From positions 421,286-455,034 of the forward strand of contig NZ_JH815513.1 of the NCBI RefSeq assembly GCF_000297775.1: 33,749 nucleotides of DNA. Direction: 5' to 3'. Each line of letters opens with the position of its first letter. Positions within the stretch are counted from its first letter, which is position 1. Below are positions 1 through 6,319 of this stretch, piece by piece. A model generated the notes under the pieces. The model did not search any database. It saw only the letters and a list, made by a program, of their open reading frames with translations, and had not been told where the DNA came from. This DNA comes from Sutterella wadsworthensis 2_1_59BFAA. GTDB lineage: Bacteria > Pseudomonadota > Gammaproteobacteria > Burkholderiales > Burkholderiaceae_F. The position numbers were made by a program, and so were the translations under genes.

Positions 1-94
1 TCAAGCAAATTAAGCGACGAGCTTATGGCTTCCGAGACGATCTGTACTTTTTCTTAAAAGTCAAGGCCGCGTTCCACGGACTTCCGAGATGAAC

Positions 95-127
95 CAAAAA
101 AAGAGACCCAGCGAATACCGAGTCTCT
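95..127 (-). terminator. Intrinsic terminator after rplT
   Basis: On the minus strand an AGAGAC/GTCTCT stem is followed directly by a run of T, about 70 nt past the rplT stop. It would end the thrS-infC-rpmI-rplT transcript. In enterobacteria pheST follows rplT and is attenuated. I looked for a Phe-rich leader frame between rplT and this hairpin and saw none. The region from 1 to 94 holds no recognisable gene. Confidence 0.75.
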
Positions 128-195
128 TCTTCTCAAAGCTTCCGGATGAAAGCAAGACGATTCAGTGCAAACCGTCCGTCCGGACATGCTTCGAA

Positions 196-546
196 TTAGG
201 CACCCTTGACCTGGTTGACGAGGGAGGCGAAGCCTTCCTTGTCGAAGATGGCCATGTCGGAAAGGACCTTGCGGTCGAGACCGATGCCGGCCTTCTTGAG
301 GCCGTTCATGAACACGGAGTAGGTCATGCCGTTGGCGCGAGCGCCGGCATTGATACGGGCGATCCACAGACGGCGGAACGTACCCTTCTTGTCACGGCGG
401 TCACGATAGGCATACTGACCGGCGCGCATGACAGCCTGCTTGGCAACACGGTAGACGTTGTTGCGGCGGAGGCTGAAGCCCTTGGAAAGGGCGAAAACTT
501 TCTTATGACGGGCACGAGCCGTCACACCACGCTTAACTCGGGGCAT
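196..546 (-). CDS. rplT: 50S ribosomal protein L20
   Basis: This 116-residue protein has the usual L20 length and the family N-terminus ([16 protein letters not shown]), a very basic extension that threads into 23S rRNA during early 50S assembly. The globular C-terminal half holds the conserved [10 protein letters not shown] segment. The start has an AAGGAG Shine-Dalgarno and lies 18 nt after rpmI, the last gene of thrS-infC-rpmI-rplT. In E. coli L20 represses translation of rpmI and itself by binding rRNA-like structures in the infC-rpmI region. A strong hairpin sits in the equivalent place here (849-879), but I did not show an L20 site. Confidence 0.98.
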   Translation of the reverse strand: MPRVKRGVTARARHKKVFALSKGFSLRRNNVYRVAKQAVMRAGQYAYRDRRDKKGTFRRLWIARINAGARANGMTYSVFMNGLKKAGIGLDRKVLSDMAIFDKEGFASLVNQVKGA

Positions 547-564
547 CTTCTATATCTCCTTTAA

Positions 565-762
565 TTAGGCGTAAGGCAGCATGCGACGCACGGAAGCGAT
601 ATCGGATTCATGGATATCGACCATGCCGCGGAGCTGGCGCTTGTTCTTCGTCGTACGCTTCGTAAGGATATGACGCTTCGTAGCGTGGGCACGCTTGATC
701 GAGCCACTGGCGCGCGGCTTGAAACGCTTGGCGGCAGCGCGCTTAGTCTTCATCTTCGGCAT
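565..762 (-). CDS. rpmI: 50S ribosomal protein L35
   Basis: This small basic protein of 65 residues begins [15 protein letters not shown] and contains the L35 signature with [15 protein letters not shown]. It is a structural protein of the large subunit. It starts at an ATG preceded by AGAGGT at about 8 nt. It is separated from infC by a 164-nt spacer, unusually long for this operon, which contains a perfect terminator-like hairpin. Expression is therefore probably controlled independently of infC. rplT follows 18 nt downstream. Confidence 0.98.
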   Translation of the reverse strand: MPKMKTKRAAAKRFKPRASGSIKRAHATKRHILTKRTTKNKRQLRGMVDIHESDIASVRRMLPYA

Positions 763-848
763 TTGCCGTTACCTCTTTATTTGATGAACCACAGGCGCCC
801 CATCCAGACGACGGGAACTTTCTCAAGCCCGAGGCTCACTTGTTATCC

Positions 849-879
849 AAAAAACGGACCGACTTGCGGTCCGTTTTTT
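849..879 (-). terminator. Terminator/attenuator hairpin between infC and rpmI
   Basis: A perfect 12-bp inverted repeat (AAAAAACGGACC / GGTCCGTTTTTT) flanks a 7-nt loop. Read on the minus strand it is a GC-rich stem ending in six U. It lies 48 nt after the infC stop and 86 nt before rpmI. Either it terminates thrS-infC transcripts, with rpmI-rplT made by read-through or a separate promoter, or it is a conditional attenuator that matches r-protein supply to demand. Confidence 0.8.
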
Positions 880-891
880 GGGAAAGACAGA

Positions 892-911
892 ATTCTACCT
901 CAATTTTGAGG
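892..911 (-). promoter_or_regulatory. Possible weak promoter and small palindrome downstream of infC
   Basis: On the minus strand TAGAAT (892-897) resembles a -10 element. Directly upstream is the palindrome CCTCAAAATTGAGG (898-911). No good -35 lies at 17 bp: CACACA matches only half the consensus. If used, transcription would start just before the hairpin at 849-879. This is a weak call. Confidence 0.3.
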
Positions 912-926
912 CAGTGTGTGAAAAAA

Positions 927-1448
927 TCACTTTTTCTTTTTAGGAGCCAGCACCATGATCATCTGGCGGCCTTCGAGCTTGGGCTGATGTTCAACCTGAG
1001 CCACTTCGGCGAGCTCCGTGCGGATGCGGTCCATCAGCTCCATGCCGAACTGCTGGTGAGCCATTTCACGGCCGCGGTAGCGCAGCGTGACCTTGGCCTT
1101 GTCGCCGTCATTGAGGAATCGCACCAGGGAGCGGAGCTTCGTTTGGAAGTCGTTTTCGTCCGTCACCGGGCGGAACTTCACTTCCTTGACCTGAATCACC
1201 TTCTGCTTGGCCTTGGCTTCCTGAGCCTTCTTCTGTTCCTGATAACGGAACTTGCCGTAGTCCATCAGGCGGCAGACCGGCGGCTGGGCGTTCGGCGCGA
1301 TCTCAACGAGGTCAACGTCGGCGTCCTCAGCCATGCGCAGGGCTTCCGCAGTGCGGACAATGCCGATCTGGGCGCCATCGACGCCGGTCAGTCGGACCTC
1401 AGGAACTCGGATCTCACCGTTGATCCGATGCTTGCGATCTTGTGCTAT
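927..1448 (-). CDS. infC: Translation initiation factor IF-3, non-canonical start codon
   Basis: IF-3 binds the 30S subunit, blocks premature 50S joining and proofreads start-codon choice. The first in-frame ATG (1334) would remove the conserved N-terminal domain. Homology-like sequence ([18 protein letters not shown]) continues upstream to an ATA at 1446-1448, six nt after a perfect AGGAG at 1455-1459. An in-frame ATT (1452-1454) directly abuts the Shine-Dalgarno and is too close. With the ATA start the protein has 173 residues, normal for IF-3, and ends in the usual Lys run (APKKKK). In E. coli infC starts with AUU, which lets IF-3 repress itself; an AUA start would do the same. It lies 29 nt after thrS. 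Confidence 0.93.
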   Translation of the reverse strand: MAQDRKHRINGEIRVPEVRLTGVDGAQIGIVRTAEALRMAEDADVDLVEIAPNAQPPVCRLMDYGKFRYQEQKKAQEAKAKQKVIQVKEVKFRPVTDENDFQTKLRSLVRFLNDGDKAKVTLRYRGREMAHQQFGMELMDRIRTELAEVAQVEHQPKLEGRQMIMVLAPKKKK

Positions 1449-1477
1449 GACAATCTCCTAAATCGTTAGTTTTGCGG

Positions 1478-3397
1478 TTAGTGCGCAAAGGGCGAGCGGG
1501 CTTCGTCCTCCTGCTTGATCATCGCGATGAAGTCATCGAGCTTGATCGAGCCGAGGTCCTTGCCACCGCGGGCGCGAACCGCCACGCAACCGGCCTGCTT
1601 TTCCTTCTCGCCCACGACGAGAATGTACGGAATCTTCTGCAGGCTCAATTCGCGGATTTTATAGTTAATCTTTTCGCTGCGCAAATCAGACTGCACGCGG
1701 ATGCGGGCAGCGTGAAGCTTGGCGGCGACTTCGTCGGCGTAGTCCTTCTGGGCGTCCGTGATGCAGGCGACCGCGCACTGGACCGGGGCGAGCCAGGTCG
1801 GGAAGGCGCCGGCGTATTCTTCGATCAGCATGCCGATCCAGCGTTCGAGAGAACCGAGGATGGCGCGGTGAAGCATGACGGGAACCTTGCGCGAGTTGTC
1901 TTCGGCGACGTACTCGGCGCCGAGGCGGCCCGGCATCTGGAAGTCCACCTGGATGGTGCCGCACTGCCAAGAGCGACCGAGGCAGTCCTTAAGATGATAT
2001 TCGATCTTGGGACCGTAGAAGGCGCCTTCACCCTCAAGAACTTCATACTTGATGCCGAGAGCGTCAAGACTCTGCATCAGGGCATGCTCGGCCTTGTCCC
2101 AGACGGCGTCCTCACCGATGCGCATTTCGGGGCGTGTGGCGACCTTGTAGGCGATCTCGGTGAAGCCGAAGTCCTGGTAGACGTCCTTGACGAGCTTCGT
2201 GAAGGCTTCGCATTCGGCGAGAATCTGGTCTTCCGTGCAGAAGATGTGGCCGTCGTCCTGGGTGAAGCCGCGAACACGCATCATGCCATGGAGCGAGCCG
2301 GAGGGTTCGTTGCGGTGGCACTGGCCGAATTCGCCGAGGCGGAACGGCAGATCACGGTAGCTGCGCAGCGCGCAGTTGAAGATCTGGATGTGGCCCGGGC
2401 AGTTCATCGGCTTGAGGGCGTAGTAGCGGTTCTCGGACTCGGTCGTGAACATGTTGTCACGATACTTGGCCCAGTGACCGGAACGTTCCCAGAGCGAGCG
2501 GTCGAGAAGCTGCGGAGCCTTGACTTCGCCGTAGCCGTTGTCCTGGTAGATGCGGCGCATGTACTGCTCGATCACCTGCCAGAGGGCCCATCCCTTCGGA
2601 TGCCAGAAGATCATGCCCGGGGCCTCGTCCTGGAGGTGGAAGAGGTCGAGCTCGCGGCCGAGGCGACGGTGGTCGCGCTTTTCGGCTTCCTCAAGCATCG
2701 TCAGATAGGCCTTGAGGTCGTCCTTCGTGGCCCAGGCGGTGCCGTAAATGCGCTGGAGCATCTCGTTCTTGGAGTCGCCGCGCCAGTAGGCGCCGGCAAC
2801 CTTCATCAGACGGTGCACCTTGAGGGCGCCCGTGGACGGCACATGGGGGCCGCGGCAGAGGTCGGTGAAGTCGCCCTGACGGTAGAGCGAGATCGTTTCA
2901 CCCTGCGGGATGGCTTCAATGAGTTCGGCCTTGTACTTTTCGCCGAGATCCGTGAAGAACTTCACGGCTTCGTCGCGGGACATCTCGATGCGTTCGATCT
3001 TGATGTTGCGCTTGACGATCTCGTCCATGCGCTCCTCGATGGCCTTGAGGTCCTCGGGGGTGAACGGACGGCTGTAGGAGAAGTCGTAGTAGAAGCCGTT
3101 TTCAATGGCCGGCCCGATCGTGACCTGGGCTTCCGGGTAAAGCTCCTTCACGGCCTGCGCCATCAGATGGGCGGTCGAGTGACGGATGATTTCAACACCT
3201 TCGGCGTCGCGGCCCGTGATGATGGCGACCTGAGCGTCCTTGTCGATCACATGGGAGAGGTCGACGAGCTTGCCGTCGACGCGGCCGGCGAGAGCGGCCT
3301 TGGCCAGACCGGCACCGATGTCGGCGGCGACATCGGCAACGGTGACGGCGGCGGCGAATTCGCGCTTGGAGCCGTCCGGAAGGGTAATTGCAACCAT
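1478..3397 (-). CDS. thrS: Threonyl-tRNA synthetase
   Basis: This class II synthetase charges tRNA-Thr. Its 639 residues match the usual length. In order: an N-terminal TGS domain (about 1-62); the editing domain with the HSTAH motif (His73, His77) and Cys181 in DLCRGPH, which removes mischarged serine; the catalytic core with a zinc Cys333 in MNCPGH, motif 2 around RNEPSG and His384; motif 3 ([11 protein letters not shown]); and the C-terminal anticodon-binding domain. The ATG has a GAGG Shine-Dalgarno. It heads the infC-rpmI-rplT operon. Upstream lie a terminator hairpin only 24 nt away and a Thr-codon leader frame, so it is probably controlled by attenuation, unlike the translational autoregulation of E. 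coli thrS or the T-box of Firmicutes. Confidence 0.98.
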   Translation of the reverse strand: MVAITLPDGSKREFAAAVTVADVAADIGAGLAKAALAGRVDGKLVDLSHVIDKDAQVAIITGRDAEGVEIIRHSTAHLMAQAVKELYPEAQVTIGPAIENGFYYDFSYSRPFTPEDLKAIEERMDEIVKRNIKIERIEMSRDEAVKFFTDLGEKYKAELIEAIPQGETISLYRQGDFTDLCRGPHVPSTGALKVHRLMKVAGAYWRGDSKNEMLQRIYGTAWATKDDLKAYLTMLEEAEKRDHRRLGRELDLFHLQDEAPGMIFWHPKGWALWQVIEQYMRRIYQDNGYGEVKAPQLLDRSLWERSGHWAKYRDNMFTTESENRYYALKPMNCPGHIQIFNCALRSYRDLPFRLGEFGQCHRNEPSGSLHGMMRVRGFTQDDGHIFCTEDQILAECEAFTKLVKDVYQDFGFTEIAYKVATRPEMRIGEDAVWDKAEHALMQSLDALGIKYEVLEGEGAFYGPKIEYHLKDCLGRSWQCGTIQVDFQMPGRLGAEYVAEDNSRKVPVMLHRAILGSLERWIGMLIEEYAGAFPTWLAPVQCAVACITDAQKDYADEVAAKLHAARIRVQSDLRSEKINYKIRELSLQKIPYILVVGEKEKQAGCVAVRARGGKDLGSIKLDDFIAMIKQEDEARSPFAH

Positions 3398-3421
3398 TTT
3401 TAACCTCGTTTTCTACAGGCG

Positions 3422-3450
3422 AAAAAAAAGTGCGGACATGAGCCGCACTT
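3422..3450 (-). terminator. Terminator hairpin of the thrS leader
   Basis: The minus strand reads AAGTGCGG, loop CTCATGT, CCGCACTT, then a run of eight T in all. The 8-bp stem is perfect. It ends 24 nt before the thrS start codon, too close for a separate promoter downstream, so thrS transcription must pass through it. It also serves as terminator for the tRNA-Val genes upstream. An alternative 10-bp pairing with 3484-3493 would open the top of the stem. Confidence 0.85.
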
Positions 3451-3483
3451 CTTTGCCTTGGACATTTTGTTGGACAACGTTTC

Positions 3484-3516
3484 GCTCACGCCCTCAATTT
3501 TTCAAAGAGAGGGTGT
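3484..3516 (-). promoter_or_regulatory. Alternative pairing segments of the thrS attenuator
   Basis: Read as minus-strand RNA, segment 1 (ACACCCUC, 3509-3516) overlaps the third ACA codon of the leader frame. It pairs with GAGGGCGU (3488-3495) at 7 of 8 positions. The overlapping stretch GGGCGUGAGC (3484-3493) can instead pair with GCUCAUGUCC (3434-3443) over 10 contiguous positions, including two G-U pairs. That second partner is the loop and top of the terminator stem. The two helices cannot coexist, as expected for an attenuator. Pairings were found by eye. Confidence 0.6.
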
Positions 3517-3546
3517 TGTTGTGCGAAAAGTCTGCGAAGAACACAT
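3502..3546 (-). CDS. Putative threonine-rich leader peptide of thrS
   Basis: A 14-codon open frame reads MCSSQTFRTTTPSL and stops with TGA. Four of fourteen residues are Thr, and codons 9-11 are consecutive ACA (3514-3522), a codon that looks rare in these GC-rich genes, where ACG and ACC dominate. It lies between the tRNA-Val gene and the thrS terminator hairpin. A ribosome stalled on the ACA codons would cover segment 1 of the alternative structures and favour the antiterminated form. This matches the logic of the thr, ilv and pheST leaders of enterobacteria. Weak point: the only Shine-Dalgarno-like sequence (GGGA) is about 12 nt from the ATG. Confidence 0.62.
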   Translation of the reverse strand: MCSSQTFRTTTPSL

Positions 3547-3573
3547 CGTTCAACAAAATCCCAAATAAAATTC

Positions 3574-3650
3574 TGGTAGGCACGATTGGATTCGAACCAA
3601 CGACCCCCACCATGTCAAGGTGATGCTCTAACCAACTGAGCTACGTGCCT
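3574..3650 (-). tRNA. tRNA-Val (anticodon GAC), downstream copy
   Basis: The 77-nt gene folds as a complete cloverleaf: acceptor AGGCACG/CGTGCCT, D-arm GCTC/GAGC, anticodon loop TTGACAT giving GAC (valine, GTC codons), T-arm GTTGG-TTCGAAT-CCAAT, encoded CCA. It is identical to the copy at 3749-3825. Its 3' end lies 27 nt before the leader-peptide ATG, so transcripts continuing past it enter the thrS leader. Confidence 0.97.
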
Positions 3651-3662
3651 GTCAAGGTTTTT

Positions 3663-3691
3663 ATTATGCCTGAGATTTTGCGCATTTGCAA
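3663..3691 (-). promoter_or_regulatory. Promoter of the downstream tRNA-Val copy
   Basis: On the minus strand TTGCAA (3686-3691), a 17-bp spacer and CATAAT (3663-3668) lie 12 bp before the tRNA. The stretch AAAATCTCAGGCATAAT also precedes the other tRNA-Val gene, so the duplication carried the -10 region along. Confidence 0.65.
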
Positions 3692-3748
3692 ACTCTTGCA
3701 TTCGCGGTCCTTGAACCGCTTCACACGGACGTCGCAGGAAGAAGTTCC

Positions 3749-3825
3749 TGGTAGGCACGATTGGATTCGAACCAACGACCCCCACCATGTCAAGGTGATG
3801 CTCTAACCAACTGAGCTACGTGCCT
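3749..3825 (-). tRNA. tRNA-Val (anticodon GAC), upstream copy
   Basis: This 77-nt gene is identical in sequence to the copy at 3574-3650, including the GAC anticodon and encoded CCA. The two genes are separated by a 98-nt spacer with its own promoter-like sequence. It is the first gene of what may be a tRNA-Val-thrS transcription unit. Confidence 0.97.
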
Positions 3826-3841
3826 GCCGTGTGAGAACGAA

Positions 3842-3869
3842 ATTATGCCTGAGATTTTTGAAAAAGCAA
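3842..3869 (-). promoter_or_regulatory. Promoter of the upstream tRNA-Val copy
   Basis: On the minus strand TTGCTT (3864-3869), a 16-bp spacer and CATAAT (3842-3847) end 16 bp before the tRNA. The -10 and the bases before it (AAAATCTCAGGCATAAT) are shared with the second tRNA-Val promoter. Confidence 0.65.
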
Positions 3870-3933
3870 GACCATCGAAAAATAATTTTTCGACGCTCCG
3901 CACCTAAAAACTCGAAAGACCCTGTCGCACAAC

Positions 3934-3964
3934 AAAAAAGGCGAGAAGCCGAAATTTCTCGCCT
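3934..3964 (-). terminator. Intrinsic terminator after relA
   Basis: The 9-bp perfect stem AGGCGAGAA/TTCTCGCCT is followed on the minus strand by six T. It lies about 50 nt after the relA stop and insulates relA from the tRNA-Val promoters. Confidence 0.85.
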
Positions 3965-4015
3965 ACCGTTTTTACGGTATTTTATTTGTAACCCAGCCTC
4001 AGGAGGCCTGCAAAA

Positions 4016-6127
4016 TCAGCAGCGGCGTGCCGACAGGACGCCCTTGAGCTCGCGAATGGTCGTGAGCGTGGACGTCAGGCTCGAAGCCGAGGGAATCTCG
4101 ACCGTGAAGCGCATGTGGACGTCGGTCTTCACCTTCTGGGAATTCATGCCCACGAGGTTCTGCTTGGCCTTCATGAAGATTTCCGAGATGTCCCTGATGA
4201 GGCCGGGACGGTCGGTCGCGACGACGAAGACCTCGGCGGGGAAGACGCCGTCGCCTCCCCTGCCCCAGCTCACTTCGATGAGGCGGCCGTGGTCCTGCTC
4301 GGACATGTTGCGGATGTTCGGGCAGTCGGCGCGGTGGATCGTCACGCCGCGACCGCGGGTGACGTAGCCGACGATCTCGTCGGGCGGCACGGGATGGCAG
4401 CAGCGAGCGAGCTGCGTGAGGAGCGAGTCGACGCCCACGACGAGCACGTCGCTCTTGCCCGTGTTGCGGGACTGGCGGATGAGGACCTCGTCGGGCTCGG
4501 GCGCGGCGGGCTTGGGCGGCTGCACGGCGGTGGCGAGCGCCGTCTGCGTGATCTCCTCCTTGCCGTATGCAAGGCAGAGTTCGTCGACGCCCTCATAACC
4601 GAGGCGCTTGGCGAGATCCTCGAGCTTGACCGCAGTCTTGCCTAGGCGCGCAAGCTCCTTGTCGATCTTCTCGCGGCCCTGGGCGGTGAGCTCCGCAGTC
4701 TGCTGGGCGTTGAACCACTGGCGGACCTTGTTGCGGGTGCGCGGACTGGCCGCAAAGCCCTTCTCGGCGGAGAGCCAGTCGCGGGACGGCTGTCCCACCT
4801 TGGCGGCGATGATCTCGACGGTCTGGCCCGTCTCGAGCTTGGTGTTGAGCGGCACGAGCACGCCGTCGACCTTCGCGCCCTTGGTGCGGTGGCCGAGCTG
4901 CGTGTGCACGGCATAGGCGAAGTCGACGGGCGTGCCCCCGCGGGGCAGCTCGACCACGCGGCCCTGCGGCGTGAGCGCATAGATGTGGTCGTCGAGCACG
5001 GCCTCGCCCTCGGGCTGGCCCTGGTTCTGCATGTCGCTGCCCCAGGCGAGCAGCTGGCGAAGCCAGGCGACGCGCTGCTCCTCGGCGCTCGTCGCGCCGT
5101 TGGAGTTGCCTGCCTCCTTGTAGCGCCAGTGCGCGGCCACGCCGAGCTCTGCGAACTCATGCATGGCGCGGGTGCGGATCTGGATCTCGAGCGGACGGCC
5201 CGCCTTGTCGGTCACGACCGTGTGAAGCGACTGGTAGCCGTTGGGCTTGGGCTTGGCGATGTAGTCGTCGTACTCCTTCGAAATCACGGGGAAGTTCTCG
5301 TGGACGATGGAGAGCACCTGGTAGCAGCGCTCGACCGTATCGACGATGATGCGCACGGCGCGCACGTCGAAGAGCTGGTCGAAGCGCAAGTGCTTGCGCT
5401 GCATCTTCTTCCAGATCGAATAGATGTGCTTCGGACGTCCCGAGACTTCGGCCTTGATGCCGTTCTCCTCAAGAAGTCCGCGGATGCGCAGCACGGCGCT
5501 CTGCATGAACTCGATGCGCTGCTCGCGCGATTCGTCGAGTTGCTGTGCGATCTCACGGTATTCGGACGGGCGCGTGAAACGCAGCGACAGGTCCTCGAGC
5601 TCCCACTTGAGCTGCCAGATGCCGAGGCGGTTGGCCAGCGGTGCGTAAAGGTCGAGCGTCTCGGTGCCGAACTTCTCGGCGCCTTCGCGCTTCGAGGCGG
5701 CGAACCAGCGCAGCGTTTGCAGGCGGCTCGCAAGCTTGAGAAGGACGACGCGCAGGTCCTTGCACATCGAAAGGAACATGCGGCGCATGGCCTCCACCTG
5801 ATGACGCGTGTTCGCCTCCTCGTTTTCGGAACGGGCGCGGCGGGAAAGTTCGTTCACTTGTCCGAGCTCCTGCACGAGCCCGTTGACGGCGGGACCGAAG
5901 CTCTTTTCGATCCATTCGCCGGAATTCTGGATCACGGAAGGCACGCAGAAAAGATAGGCTGCGCTGATGAGTTCCGGATCGTCCCTGACCTCTCTGAGAA
6001 TGCTTGCGATGCCGTCGGCATGCTGCATGACGTTCTCACCGGTCGGAAGGGTAAGGTCGCGATAGAGCGGCTCGACCATGCTGCGTGCAAGCGAGACGTC
6101 CACGACCAGGGCAGGCGTTTCCGACAT
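4016..6127 (-). CDS. relA: GTP pyrophosphokinase RelA, ppGpp synthetase with degenerate hydrolase domain
   Basis: This 703-residue long RelA/SpoT homologue makes (p)ppGpp from ATP and GTP/GDP on stalled ribosomes. The N-terminal HD-like region (about 30-180) lacks the catalytic HD and ED pairs of SpoT: the expected segment reads HADGIASI followed by YLFCVPSV. The synthetase domain (about 230-345) has EYDD at 285-288, the acidic EXDD version typical of monofunctional RelA (bifunctional enzymes have RXKD), followed by KPKPNGYQSLHTVV. A TGS domain, the helical/zinc-finger region (RCCHPVPPDEIVGYVTRGRG) and a C-terminal ACT domain follow. It is therefore a synthetase-only RelA by motif, and a separate SpoT is expected elsewhere. 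It is flanked by an intrinsic terminator on one side and a hairpin-rich 190-bp gap on the other. The ATG has only a distant GGAG. Confidence 0.95.
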   Translation of the reverse strand: MSETPALVVDVSLARSMVEPLYRDLTLPTGENVMQHADGIASILREVRDDPELISAAYLFCVPSVIQNSGEWIEKSFGPAVNGLVQELGQVNELSRRARSENEEANTRHQVEAMRRMFLSMCKDLRVVLLKLASRLQTLRWFAASKREGAEKFGTETLDLYAPLANRLGIWQLKWELEDLSLRFTRPSEYREIAQQLDESREQRIEFMQSAVLRIRGLLEENGIKAEVSGRPKHIYSIWKKMQRKHLRFDQLFDVRAVRIIVDTVERCYQVLSIVHENFPVISKEYDDYIAKPKPNGYQSLHTVVTDKAGRPLEIQIRTRAMHEFAELGVAAHWRYKEAGNSNGATSAEEQRVAWLRQLLAWGSDMQNQGQPEGEAVLDDHIYALTPQGRVVELPRGGTPVDFAYAVHTQLGHRTKGAKVDGVLVPLNTKLETGQTVEIIAAKVGQPSRDWLSAEKGFAASPRTRNKVRQWFNAQQTAELTAQGREKIDKELARLGKTAVKLEDLAKRLGYEGVDELCLAYGKEEITQTALATAVQPPKPAAPEPDEVLIRQSRNTGKSDVLVVGVDSLLTQLARCCHPVPPDEIVGYVTRGRGVTIHRADCPNIRNMSEQDHGRLIEVSWGRGGDGVFPAEVFVVATDRPGLIRDISEIFMKAKQNLVGMNSQKVKTDVHMRFTVEIPSASSLTSTLTTIRELKGVLSARRC

Positions 6128-6193
6128 TTCTGTTTTTTCTCCTCCAGGCGCCTCCGCAGGCCTCTTTCCTAGCAGCGGAGGGCTTCAACAGTC

Positions 6194-6240
6194 ATGCAGG
6201 CGGACGTCCCGCGGACTTCCCGCAGAGCGCACGCCTGCAT
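6194..6240 (-). repeat. Inverted repeat between the autotransporter gene and relA
   Basis: A perfect 9-bp inverted repeat (ATGCAGGCG/CGCCTGCAT) encloses a smaller GCGG/CCGC hairpin. No T run follows on the minus strand, so it is not a classical intrinsic terminator. It could be a Rho-independent structure without a U tract, an mRNA 3' end stabiliser for the upstream gene, or a relA 5' leader element. Confidence 0.5.
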
Positions 6241-6319
6241 CTTCCATTTTAGAGGATCATCTGTCGGATAGGCAGACCCGCGACGCCCGACGCCTTCCGA
6301 CGACGGGCGCAGGCCCCGC

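Noticed and set aside
1-195. Phe-rich leader peptide or pheS attenuator after rplT
   Set aside because: A terminator is present, but no frame with clustered Phe codons was seen and the next gene lies outside the window.
3398-3573. T-box riboswitch upstream of thrS
   Set aside because: No T-box sequence or specifier stem was seen, and T-boxes are not typical of Betaproteobacteria. The Thr-codon leader explains the terminator better.
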